This document shows, piece after piece, positions 52,970 through 61,510 of a stretch of DNA of 64,000 nt. The translations under genes and the position numbers were made by a program. The DNA comes from Pseudooceanicola nanhaiensis (GTDB lineage Bacteria > Pseudomonadota > Alphaproteobacteria > Rhodobacterales > Rhodobacteraceae). The stretch is taken from the NCBI RefSeq assembly GCF_020171315.1, contig NZ_JAIUZP010000005.1, forward strand, positions 434,001-498,000. The letters run 5' to 3'. Positions within the stretch are counted from its first letter, which is position 1. Every line of letters begins with the position of its first letter. The notes under the pieces were generated by a model that saw only the letters and a list, made by a program, of their open reading frames with translations, had not been told where the DNA came from and made no database searches.

Positions 52970-54142
52970 ATGAAACGGCACATCACATATCTCCGAGGGA
53001 TCGCGGCACCGCTGCTGCTTGTGGCCCTGTCCCTGACCGGGTGTTCCTCCTACGAGCTGAACCCGCCCCCCGTCGCCATGATCAAGGCGGACGCGGGCAA
53101 CGTGGTCGATGCACGCGAGATCGTGGCGCTTGTGCCGAACGCTTTCGCCGCGGCGACCCTGAAACAGGGGGCGGTGGCGAGAGGGTTCCTCTTCCGCGAG
53201 GAAAAGGCGCTGAACGGCCTCGGCCTGCAGATGCTGCGCTTTGAATTCCCGCAGCCGCTGAACGGGCCGGGGGCAATCGCAGTGCTGGAGGAGATCGAGC
53301 CGAGCGCGACCGCCGGCATCAACCATGCCTATGCGCCCGCCGCGCATGACAGCCGGCTCGACTATGCCAACGGGATGATGCACTGGCCGGACCACGCCTG
53401 TCACGCTCTCGGCCCGATCGGCATGATCGACACAGGGGTGGATGCCTCGATCCCGGAACTCAGCGGCGCGAAGGTGGTCGCCATGGCCTTCCATCGCGGA
53501 GCCCCCGCGCCGACCCGGCACGGGACCGAGGTCGCCTCGGTCTTGGCCGATCCGCGGCGGCTGAGCGGGGTCACGCTTTACAGCGCCTCGGTGATCGGCA
53601 CCTCGGCCCGGGGCCAGCAGGAAAGCGGCGTCGACAGCCTGCTCGACGCGCTGGACTGGATGGCGGGCAATGGCGTGAAGCTGGTCAACATCAGCCTTGC
53701 AGGCCCCTACAACAAGCTGCTGGACCGCGGCATCGACACCGCCGAGGCCCATGGCATGACCATCGTCGCGGCGGTCGGCAATGACGGGGCCGGGGCCAAC
53801 CCGCGCTTCCCGGCGGCGCTTGAGAACGTGGTGGGCGTGACGGCCGTCGATGCGGCGCGGAGCATCTACCCGATGGCGGTGCGGGGTTATCCCGACATCG
53901 CCGCCCCCGGGGTCGATGTCATGCTGACCACCGGAGGCAAGGCGCGGTTCGTGACCGGCACCTCGATCGCGACTCCCTTCGTGACCGCGCGGATCGCCTC
54001 GGACCCTGCGCTCTACCGGCAGACAGCGCACTCGCTCAGGACGGCACTTGCGGCCACCGCGGTCGACCTCGGCACGCCGGGGCGCGATCCGGTCTTCGGG
54101 GCGGGGTTGCTGATGGCCGACCCGGCCTGCCGGGCGGAGTGA
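52970..54142 (+). CDS. Lipoprotein subtilase (S8 family serine peptidase)
   Basis: 390 residues. Lipobox ALSLTGC (Cys25) after MKRHITYLRGIAAP; AAAGG immediately upstream supports the ATG at 52970. Catalytic residues Asp154 (IGMIDTGVDAS), His184 (TRHGTEVASVLA) and Ser332 (FVTGTSIATPF), with the oxyanion Asn271 in AAVGNDGAGAN. Residues 35-125 may be a propeptide domain (AREIVALVPNAFAAATLKQG). A membrane-anchored periplasmic or surface protease is expected. It lies 33 bp before the acyltransferase gene and is divergent from the anti-sigma gene, suggesting a role in signal processing or in RTX maturation. Confidence 0.92.
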   Translation: MKRHITYLRGIAAPLLLVALSLTGCSSYELNPPPVAMIKADAGNVVDAREIVALVPNAFAAATLKQGAVARGFLFREEKALNGLGLQMLRFEFPQPLNGPGAIAVLEEIEPSATAGINHAYAPAAHDSRLDYANGMMHWPDHACHALGPIGMIDTGVDASIPELSGAKVVAMAFHRGAPAPTRHGTEVASVLADPRRLSGVTLYSASVIGTSARGQQESGVDSLLDALDWMAGNGVKLVNISLAGPYNKLLDRGIDTAEAHGMTIVAAVGNDGAGANPRFPAALENVVGVTAVDAARSIYPMAVRGYPDIAAPGVDVMLTTGGKARFVTGTSIATPFVTARIASDPALYRQTAHSLRTALAATAVDLGTPGRDPVFGAGLLMADPACRAE

Positions 54143-54174
54143 GGCGGAGCGCGGGGCACAGGAGGGCAGGAGCC

Positions 54175-54612
54175 ATGGTTGATCAGAACGGCACGCATCC
54201 CGACCCGCAGGCCCTGGCCGAGCATTACCGGACGCTGGGCGAACTGACAGAGATCGCGATGCATTCCCCGGTTCTGGCCGAGATGGAGCTGCGCCACATG
54301 GGCGAGGTTTTCCTGCGTCCGCTCGGCCTTGGCCAGCTGAGGCGCTGGCGCCGGAACGGCCGGATCATCGGTGTCGCGACCTGGGCCTGGCTGAACAACG
54401 AGACCGCCGCGCAGATGCTTGAGAACGGCGGCGTCGCGCCCGACGCATGGACCAGCGGTGATCAGCTCTGGTTCATCGACGTGATCGCCCCCTATGGCGA
54501 CATGCGGGCGATTTCCCGCGATCTGCGGTCGCTTTTCCCCGGCGTGACCGGGCGTTCGGTGCGATGGAACGACGACGGGACGGTGCGCAAGGTGGGCCTG
54601 TTCCACATGTGA
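54175..54612 (+). CDS. RTX toxin-activating lysine acyltransferase (HlyC/RtxC family)
   Basis: 145 residues. The family block AWTSGDQLWFIDVIAPYGD (about 91-109) closely follows the HlyC consensus, and the catalytic His is probably H30 in EIAMHSPVLAEM, with D96 as the acidic partner. HlyC enzymes take a fatty acyl group from acyl-ACP and attach it to internal lysines of RTX proteins. AGGAG precedes the ATG at 54175. Standing immediately before the RTX gene, it makes that protein its evident substrate. Size matches the family (about 150-170). Confidence 0.93.
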   Translation: MVDQNGTHPDPQALAEHYRTLGELTEIAMHSPVLAEMELRHMGEVFLRPLGLGQLRRWRRNGRIIGVATWAWLNNETAAQMLENGGVAPDAWTSGDQLWFIDVIAPYGDMRAISRDLRSLFPGVTGRSVRWNDDGTVRKVGLFHM

Positions 54613-54755
54613 TCCCGGGGCGCTTCCGCCGCCGCCGAAAAACTTTCTGAAAATCTTTGAACCGATCCCGGGCTGCTCCTGACCAAGGGACATGCGGCAC
54701 GGAGAAGAGCTCCTCTGCCGGCTTCAGAGAAACATTGGACAGAAGGTATTCGGAC

Positions 54756-57700
54756 ATGGGACGCGCAAAGAAATTCTTCCAGAAAGTGGGCAGCTTCGTC
54801 ACCGATCAGTTCGTGACGACCCAGCATGGCAACGACGGCAACAACACCATCGACGGCCACAACCTCGTGCTCAACAAGCTTTACGGCGAGGGGGGCGACG
54901 ACAAGCTTTCGGCCTTCGGGGCCCGCAACGAACTCTACGGCGGGACGGGCAACGACACGCTGCGCGCAACCGGCGCGAGCAACAAGCTGGATGGCGGCGA
55001 TGGGGACGACCTGATGATGGGTCTGGGCCTGCGCAACAGCATGAACGGCGGCGCCGGCGACGACGTGATGCAGGGCTACGGCGCCTGGAACGACATGGAC
55101 GGCGGCGAGGGCAATGATCACCTGATCGGTCTGGGTGCCTATAACCGCATGAAGGGCGGCGCGGGCGACGACCGGATCGAGGGGATCGGCGCCTACAACG
55201 ACATGGACGGCGGCGAGGGCAACGACCAGCTGTTCGGCCTTGGCGCCTACAACCGGATGAACGGCGGCGAGGGCGACGACGTGCTGACCGGGCTTGGCGC
55301 CTACAACGCGATGGATGCTGGCGCCGGAAACGACCACCTGTTCGGCCTCGGCGCCTACAACCGGATGAACGCAGGCGAGGGCAACGACACGATCGAGGCC
55401 ATCGGTGCGGTCAACGAGGTCGACGCCGGGGCGGGCGACGACGTGATTGTCGCGCTCGGCGGCGTCAACGTGCTGAACGGCGGTACGGGCAATGACATCA
55501 TCACCGCTGTCGGCGGGGTGAACACCATCAGCGCGGGCGAGGGCAACGATATGCTGCTGGCGCTCGGTCAGGCCAACTTCATCGACGGGGATGATGGCAA
55601 CGACATGATGATCGGGGTCGGGGGCCTGAACTCGATCAATGGCAACGCGGGCGATGACATCCTGGTCAGCGTCGGTGGCGGCAACGTGCTGGACGGCGGC
55701 GAGGGCAACGACCTGTTGATCGGCGTCGGGCTGGCCTCGAGCCAGCAGGGCGGCGAGGGCGATGACATTCTCATCGGCGTCAGCGTCGGGAACCTGCAGG
55801 AAGGGGGTGACGGCGACGATCTGATCTTTGCCGCTGGCGAAGGCAATTTCCAATTCGGCGACGCGGGCAACGACATCATGGTCGCTCTGGCCCTGCAAGG
55901 CGGCAGTTCGCAACACGGCGGCGAGGGCGACGACATGCTCTTTGCGCGGAGCAACTTCAACGTCCAGCACGGGGACGACGGGAACGACCTGATGGTGGCC
56001 TCCGGTACGCTCGGGAACCTCCAGTTCGGCGATGCCGGAAACGACAAGATGTTCGCGGCCAGCACGCTCAACGTGCAGCACGGCGGCGCGGGCGACGACC
56101 TGATGGCGGCCTACGGCACCCAGCTGAACGTCCAGATCGGCGACGAGGGCAACGACACCCTGATCTCGGTCAGCAACCGGAACGTGCAGCTCGCCGGGGC
56201 CGATGACGACATGCTGATCGCCTATGGCAACACCAACATCCAGCATGGCGGCTCGGGCGACGATATCATCCTGTCCCACGGCAGCCACAACCTGCAGATG
56301 GGCGCGGCGGGCGCGGACGTGATGATCGGCTCGGGGGCCGCGAACCTCCAGTTCGGCGGCACGCTGGCCGACCTGTCGATCCCGTTCGAGGCCGCGGGCG
56401 AGACCTTCGAGCTGCCCGACATCGACGTGGTCGGGATGTTCAACGACCATGTCACCCATGTGGAGGCAGACAACGCCTCCAACATCCTCGTCGGCGGCGG
56501 ACACACCAACCTTCAGGTCGGCGGCGCGGGCGACGACTTCGGCATCGGTCTGGGCAAGTTCAACATCCAGATGTTCGGCGACGGGGACGACGTGGCCGTG
56601 GCTGGCGGCGAGAAGACGCTCCAGCTGGGCGGTGAGGGCAGCGATGTGATGATCTCGGCCCAGCACGCCAAGAAGGAGGGCGGCTCGGTCCAGCACGGCG
56701 GCGCGGATGGCGACGTGATGATCACCTACCTCGACATGGTCGGTGCCGACAGCGCGCCCAAGGGCTTCCAGTTCGGGGATGACGGCGACGACGTCATGGC
56801 GATGATCTCGACCGATTTCCGCTATGGCGACTTCAGCGGCGTCAAGGATGCCGGCAGCTTCGGCGATGCGGTCTTCGTCGACGGGGCCACCTTCCAGATC
56901 GGCGGCGGCGGCGATGACGTGATGATCAGCGCGGTTGCCGACATTGCGATCCGCAGCGGCGGCGAGGGCGACGACACCTTCGTCAACCTTCTCGAAGGCG
57001 GCTTTGCCTCGGGCGGCGATGGCAGCGACCTGATGGTCAGCGGCTGGATCCCCACCTCGCTCTACACCGGCGGCGACGATGGCGACGTGATGATGGACTT
57101 CGCCTCGTGGATGCGGATCGCCTTCGGCGCGTCGGGCGACCTGGCGGACAAGGCGACCGGCGAGGTCGAGACCCTGACCGCGATCATCGGCGGCGACTTC
57201 GCGCAGGCCGACCTCTTCGGCTATGACCTCGACGGCATCAACGCGGTGCTGGGCAAGATCGGCGATGTCGCGGCCTTCGTCGAGGGCTTCAACCCGCTCG
57301 GCATGATCTCCGAGCTTGCGACGCAGTTCGTCACGACCTTCGTCCTGCCGACCGGCAACACCTTCATCGGTGGCGAGGGCGACGATGTCTTCGGCATCGC
57401 CAGCGAGATCACCACGGCAATCGGCGGCGCGGGCGACGACACCTATGTCGTCCATCTCGACGCGGTGACGGATGTCTCGCTCTCCGACGCAGGCGAGCTG
57501 GCCGAGGTCGCCGATGTGGCGCGCAGGGCGCTCGACAGGCTCGACGAGATCGAGAGCGGCCAGACCTCCGGCCTTTCCGTCGCAGGCGGCCGGGACGTGG
57601 CCGACCTGCGCGGCGCGGATATCCGGACCGGGGACCTGACCTTCCAGCGCATCGGCTCCGACCTCATGGTCACCATCGCCACGGCGATCGGGATCAAGAC

Positions 57701-60446
57701 GCTGACCTTCGCGGCCATGGATGATGCGGAAGGCCGGGTCGAGCTGCTGCAGTTCGGCGCGGAAACCAGCACCCGGATCGACCTGGGCGCGGCCTTCGAC
57801 GCGGGCCTCTTCGGCGAGGGTGAGACGGATGAGGCGGGCCTGCCGCTGGATACCCCTGTCACCTTCGACGCCAGCTTTGCCCCCTTCACCACCGAAGGCG
57901 CCGAGATCGTGACCGAGGACGGCAGCGCGCTGGAGACCTTCCTCGAGGCCCGGACCGATGACATCGTCGCGGGGTTCGAGGCGGTCAAGGAGGGCTTCGA
58001 GGCCTTCATCGAACAGGGCGCCGAGGCCATCGCCCGTGTCCTCGGCGTCGAGATCGCCGAAACGCCCGACCTGCCCGAAGAGGCGCCCGAGATCACCGAC
58101 GAGCAGCAGGCGCTGATCGACGAGAACCGGGACCGGACTCCCGAGGCCGAGATCGGCACCGTCGAGGCGACCTTCGAAACCGGTGACGTCATCGACCTGG
58201 AAACCCTCGGCGATGTCGCGGCCTTCGTCAGCAGCGCGCAGGGCGTGGTCGCCCATGACACCAAGACGCTGGCGCTCTCCGATGGCAACGTCCTTGTGCT
58301 CTACGGGGTCGAGGACGAGGGCGGCAAGGGCGCCGTCCAGGGCCAGCTTCTGAACCAGAACGGTGAGCCGGTGTCACAGGTGATCGACTTCGTCACGAGC
58401 GGGGCCGACATGGCCAGCTGGGACGCCCGGGTCATCGACGGCAACCGGCTCGCGATCCTGGCCGACAATGGGACCATGGAGGAACAGGGCTTCATCTTCA
58501 CCTCGGGGGGCGAGGTCTACCGCACCGGCACCCTGTCGACCTCGCTGAACTTCAAGGCGAACATGGTCGGTGCCACGGCGACCAACGGCAACACCGCCTT
58601 CGTCTCCAATGCCGAGGGCATGGGCGTGGCCAACGGGCGCTACACGCTCCAGGTGAACGGGCCGAATGGCGAGAGCCTCCTGACCACCTCCCCGGGCCAC
58701 GGCAAGCGCCACAACTCCGACGCCAATATCGTCGGCCTCGCCACCGGCGGGTTCGCGATGGTCCATACCGAGAACTATTACGGCGACAAGGACCTGATCC
58801 TCAGCATCCTCGACGCGAACGGGAATGCCGTGCACGATTACCTGCGCATTGCCGATGCGAAGAACGACGTCAGCAACGTACATACCGACGCGCAACTGGC
58901 TGCGCTGGACGACGGCAGCTTCCTGATCATCTACACCGATGGCGACGCGACCCCCGGCCTGCGCGGCCTGCGGGTCAGCGACGAGGGACAGGTGATCTCT
59001 GACAGCCACCACTTCACCACGAAGGTCGCCGGGGCGACGGCGCCGAACGGCAGCTTCCTGATCCAGTCGGGCGCGGTCGACGATGTCTCGGCCACGACGC
59101 TCGCCGATGGCCGCGTCGCGATCTCCTGGGTCGAGGAGGACGGCACGGTCCGGACCACCATCAAGACCTTCGAGCTGGATTTCGAGGGCGGCGACGGGGA
59201 CGAGATCTTCGAGGGCGGCGTCTCGGACGACGTGGCCGATGGCGGTGCGGGGGCGGATGCGCTCTTTGGCTCGGCCGGCGAGGACACCCTCGACGGCGGC
59301 GAGGGGGATGACCTGCTGAACGGTGGTTCGGGCGATGATGTCCTGAACGGCGGCGCGGGCGCGGACCTTCTGATCGGCGCCTCTGGCGACGACATCATGA
59401 CCGGCGGCACCGGGGCGGATACCTTCGTCTTCTCGACCTCGGACGGTGCGGCCTTCGGTCAGGATACCATCGCCGACTTCGACGTCTTCGAGGACGTGAT
59501 CGACCTTCTCGGCCTGAACAGCGTCGCCAGCATCGCGGATCTCGACATCCGTCAGGAGGGTGCGGATGCGGTTGTCGCCATCGGAGAGGACAGCATCACC
59601 CTGCAGGGCGTCGATGCCGGGACGCTCGGCTCGGGCAACTTCGCCACCGCCGACAACACCGTGGGTGAACGCGGCACCGTCGAGCTGACCCATGACGCGG
59701 TGACGGTCGAATTGCTGGGCGACTACGACAATCCGGTGGTCGTGGCCTTCGTCAAGACGGCCAACGGTCTGGAAATGGTGGAAACCCGGGTCGACAACGT
59801 GACCGGCTCCAGCTTCGACATCCGCCTGCAGGAGACCGAGGGCTCGGACGGCATCCACAAGGTCGAAACGGTCAGCTACATGGTCGTCGAGGCCGGTCGC
59901 CACGAATTGGCGAACGGCGCGGTGATCGAGGCCGGGCTGGTCGAGACCGACCGCGTCTACCAGAGCACCCTGAACCAGGGCATGACGGACGTGGCCTTCG
60001 AGGGTGCACTCTCGGGCGCCGACACTCGGATCTTCGCGACGCTCAACACGATGAACGACGCGGAATTCGCCACCGCCCGCATCCACAAGGTGACGGCGGA
60101 GGGCTTCCGGCTCTCAATGGCGGAACGTGAGGCGGACACGAGCGGCCACGGTATCGAAACGATCGGCTACGTGGCCTTCCAGAACGGCGACTTCGGCGAT
60201 TTTGCCACCGGTGCGGTCCAGCTGAACCACCAGAAGCTCCAGCTGACCGATGCCGTCGCGGATGAGTTCGACTTCGCCCAGATCACGCAGATCGGCGGCA
60301 ACGACCCGGCGGTGATCCGGCAGGATTTCGACGCCGGCCAAATCTACCTGCAGGAAGAGCAGACCTACGATGCCGAGGTCGAGCATCTCTATGACACGGC
60401 CTCGTTCATCGACTTCCAGAACGACGATGGCCTGTTCCTGATCTGA
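54756..60446 (+). CDS. Large RTX protein with 18-residue Gly-rich repeats
   Basis: 1896 residues. ATG 54756 (MGRAKKFFQKVGSFVTDQFV) has GAAGG upstream. About residues 42-550: some 28 units of 18 residues such as MDGGEGNDHLIGLGAYNR, each a calcium-binding nonapeptide plus a GxGxxN half; later units begin with Q (QHGGEGDD). About 550-830: degenerate GGxGDD units with longer spacers. About 1145-1478: likely beta-propeller (TGGFAMVHTENYYGDKDLIL). About 1477-1555: classical RTX nonapeptides (GGEGDDLLNGGSGDDVLNGG). About 1637-1812: two related domains. The C-terminus FIDFQNDDGLFLI suits type I secretion. I see no cysteine and only about thirty lysines. The repeat style recalls MARTX arms; no cysteine protease domain is evident. 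Confidence 0.92.
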   Translation: MGRAKKFFQKVGSFVTDQFVTTQHGNDGNNTIDGHNLVLNKLYGEGGDDKLSAFGARNELYGGTGNDTLRATGASNKLDGGDGDDLMMGLGLRNSMNGGAGDDVMQGYGAWNDMDGGEGNDHLIGLGAYNRMKGGAGDDRIEGIGAYNDMDGGEGNDQLFGLGAYNRMNGGEGDDVLTGLGAYNAMDAGAGNDHLFGLGAYNRMNAGEGNDTIEAIGAVNEVDAGAGDDVIVALGGVNVLNGGTGNDIITAVGGVNTISAGEGNDMLLALGQANFIDGDDGNDMMIGVGGLNSINGNAGDDILVSVGGGNVLDGGEGNDLLIGVGLASSQQGGEGDDILIGVSVGNLQEGGDGDDLIFAAGEGNFQFGDAGNDIMVALALQGGSSQHGGEGDDMLFARSNFNVQHGDDGNDLMVASGTLGNLQFGDAGNDKMFAASTLNVQHGGAGDDLMAAYGTQLNVQIGDEGNDTLISVSNRNVQLAGADDDMLIAYGNTNIQHGGSGDDIILSHGSHNLQMGAAGADVMIGSGAANLQFGGTLADLSIPFEAAGETFELPDIDVVGMFNDHVTHVEADNASNILVGGGHTNLQVGGAGDDFGIGLGKFNIQMFGDGDDVAVAGGEKTLQLGGEGSDVMISAQHAKKEGGSVQHGGADGDVMITYLDMVGADSAPKGFQFGDDGDDVMAMISTDFRYGDFSGVKDAGSFGDAVFVDGATFQIGGGGDDVMISAVADIAIRSGGEGDDTFVNLLEGGFASGGDGSDLMVSGWIPTSLYTGGDDGDVMMDFASWMRIAFGASGDLADKATGEVETLTAIIGGDFAQADLFGYDLDGINAVLGKIGDVAAFVEGFNPLGMISELATQFVTTFVLPTGNTFIGGEGDDVFGIASEITTAIGGAGDDTYVVHLDAVTDVSLSDAGELAEVADVARRALDRLDEIESGQTSGLSVAGGRDVADLRGADIRTGDLTFQRIGSDLMVTIATAIGIKTLTFAAMDDAEGRVELLQFGAETSTRIDLGAAFDAGLFGEGETDEAGLPLDTPVTFDASFAPFTTEGAEIVTEDGSALETFLEARTDDIVAGFEAVKEGFEAFIEQGAEAIARVLGVEIAETPDLPEEAPEITDEQQALIDENRDRTPEAEIGTVEATFETGDVIDLETLGDVAAFVSSAQGVVAHDTKTLALSDGNVLVLYGVEDEGGKGAVQGQLLNQNGEPVSQVIDFVTSGADMASWDARVIDGNRLAILADNGTMEEQGFIFTSGGEVYRTGTLSTSLNFKANMVGATATNGNTAFVSNAEGMGVANGRYTLQVNGPNGESLLTTSPGHGKRHNSDANIVGLATGGFAMVHTENYYGDKDLILSILDANGNAVHDYLRIADAKNDVSNVHTDAQLAALDDGSFLIIYTDGDATPGLRGLRVSDEGQVISDSHHFTTKVAGATAPNGSFLIQSGAVDDVSATTLADGRVAISWVEEDGTVRTTIKTFELDFEGGDGDEIFEGGVSDDVADGGAGADALFGSAGEDTLDGGEGDDLLNGGSGDDVLNGGAGADLLIGASGDDIMTGGTGADTFVFSTSDGAAFGQDTIADFDVFEDVIDLLGLNSVASIADLDIRQEGADAVVAIGEDSITLQGVDAGTLGSGNFATADNTVGERGTVELTHDAVTVELLGDYDNPVVVAFVKTANGLEMVETRVDNVTGSSFDIRLQETEGSDGIHKVETVSYMVVEAGRHELANGAVIEAGLVETDRVYQSTLNQGMTDVAFEGALSGADTRIFATLNTMNDAEFATARIHKVTAEGFRLSMAEREADTSGHGIETIGYVAFQNGDFGDFATGAVQLNHQKLQLTDAVADEFDFAQITQIGGNDPAVIRQDFDAGQIYLQEEQTYDAEVEHLYDTASFIDFQNDDGLFLI

Positions 60447-60466
60447 GCGGGTCAGAGACCGACGTG

Positions 60467-60492
60467 CGGCCGGGCGGTCCTCCGCCCGGCCG
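60467..60492 (+). terminator. Hairpin terminator after the RTX gene
   Basis: CGGCCGGGCGG (60467-60477), loop TCCT, CCGCCCGGCCG (60482-60492). Very strong 11-bp stem without a U-tract, 20 bp past the stop. Nothing gene-like follows until 60688. Confidence 0.7.
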
Positions 60493-60687
60493 TATCGTGT
60501 GAGGAAGCGATCTTCACAGGGAACCTATGACGGCGCAGGGGCGCTTCCGATTGATTGCCTTGTGACCCCGGTACCCGGTGGCGTCCCAAGGACAGCGGCC
60601 CGCGAGGCGACCTGCCGGGCCTTGCCCGCGCGCCGCCTCTGTACGCGACGCGCTCCCGGGTTGCCGCAATGGGCCGATCGCAGGGGC

Positions 60688-60930
60688 TCAGCCCCCGTGG
60701 CGGGCGTAGAGGTCGAGCGGCGTGCCCGGGAACCGGTACAATCCCCCCGCCGTGGTCTCGTGCTGCTGGAAGCCATGGCGGTTGTAGAACGCCTCCAGCT
60801 CGGCCTTGCTGAGGCCCTCGTCCCCGAACGGATCATGGTAGAGGGCGATCCCGCAATCCACCGCATCCGCAGCATCGACCAGCCGGCGCAGCAGATGTCT
60901 GCTCCTGCAAAGTTGTTGCAGACTCTACAC
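60688..60930 (-). pseudogene. 5'-truncated GNAT-like acetyltransferase remnant
   Basis: On the minus strand about 66 codons encode an acetyltransferase-like C-terminus: LLRRLVDAADAVDCGIALYH, DPFGDEGLSKAELEAFYNRH, GFQQHETTAGGLYRFPGTPL, ending ARHGG. An in-frame TAG lies just upstream near 60930 and no start codon with a ribosome binding site is present, so the N-terminal half is missing. The break falls close to CTGCAA-AGTTG-TTGCAG (60905-60921), possibly the scar of a mobile element. The family call rests on the FYNRHGF and (V/L)DAAD patterns. Confidence 0.5.
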
Positions 60931-61080
60931 TACGGTGAGGAATTTCGCGGGGGGCAGGTCAGAGGGCCGAAAATCCCGTCGAGCATGTCTCGTGAAGCGA
61001 AGCCGTCCCGCCAAGAGAACATTCGACAAATGCCATTGACGGCGCAGGCTTCCTTTCACTGAGAAGCTCAGAAGAAGAGC

Positions 61081-61428
61081 TTAGCTCTCCTTCACTACCA
61101 TGAGCCCTGCGGCCGTTGAGGCGTCTGATCCGCAGGCCGTGGCATCGCCACCACAGCAATCCTGCAACAGGAAGCGGACCAGCAAGTCCACGGAGGCGAA
61201 ATTCGGCGCGTAGAGGATTTCCTTCTGGCGCCGTGTCGCCGTCACGAGCTCTGCCCTCTTGAGAATGCCCAAGTGCCCCGAGAGGGTCGAGGGCTTGACG
61301 GCAAGTCGGCGCGCGATCTCCAGCGCAGGCACGCCCTCTGGTCCTTCGCGAACCAGCAGTCGGAATACCGCGAGGCGGGTTTCGTGGGCAAGCGCCGAAA
61401 AGGCGTCAATGGCGTCTTCCTGCTTCAT
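61081..61428 (-). CDS. arsR: ArsR-family arsenic-responsive repressor
   Basis: 115 residues. Winged helix: DAFSALAHETRLAVFRLLVR, then VPALEIARRLAVKPSTLSGH (recognition helix) and LKRAELVTATRRQKEILYAP. A C-terminal cluster C91, C92, C99 (LLQDCCGGDATACGS) resembles the As(III) site of ArsR proteins that bind through two adjacent and one downstream Cys rather than the alpha-3 CxC site. It diverges from the deacylase-lyase-ACR3 operon, with an inverted repeat between. It should release DNA when As(III) binds. Confidence 0.92.
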   Translation of the reverse strand: MKQEDAIDAFSALAHETRLAVFRLLVREGPEGVPALEIARRLAVKPSTLSGHLGILKRAELVTATRRQKEILYAPNFASVDLLVRFLLQDCCGGDATACGSDASTAAGLMVVKES

Positions 61429-61430
61429 TA

Positions 61431-61510
61431 TTCGTCAATGCCCGAAATGACGAAGCTTGACAAGCGGCAGGCGTGTCCGTACCCCGATAGTCAATTCGGA
61501 AGTTTCCGAA
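61431..61510. promoter_or_regulatory. Divergent arsR-operon control region
   Basis: TTCGTCA (61431-61437) and TGACGAA (61448-61454) form a 7-bp inverted repeat with a 10-bp spacer, immediately upstream of arsR. A second one, TTCGGAA-GT-TTCCGAA (61495-61510), touches the start codon of the deacylase gene. The first is the better ArsR operator candidate. Confidence 0.55.

Noticed and set aside
54890-56400. DNA-level tandem repeat or assembly artefact in the RTX gene
   Set aside because: The 54-bp period reflects the 18-residue protein repeat; units differ at many synonymous and non-synonymous positions, as in a real, old repeat protein.
60959-61159. Small minus-strand frame after arsR as a transposase end
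   Set aside because: The residues do not match a transposase pattern I can name; only the nearby inverted repeat hints at a mobile element.
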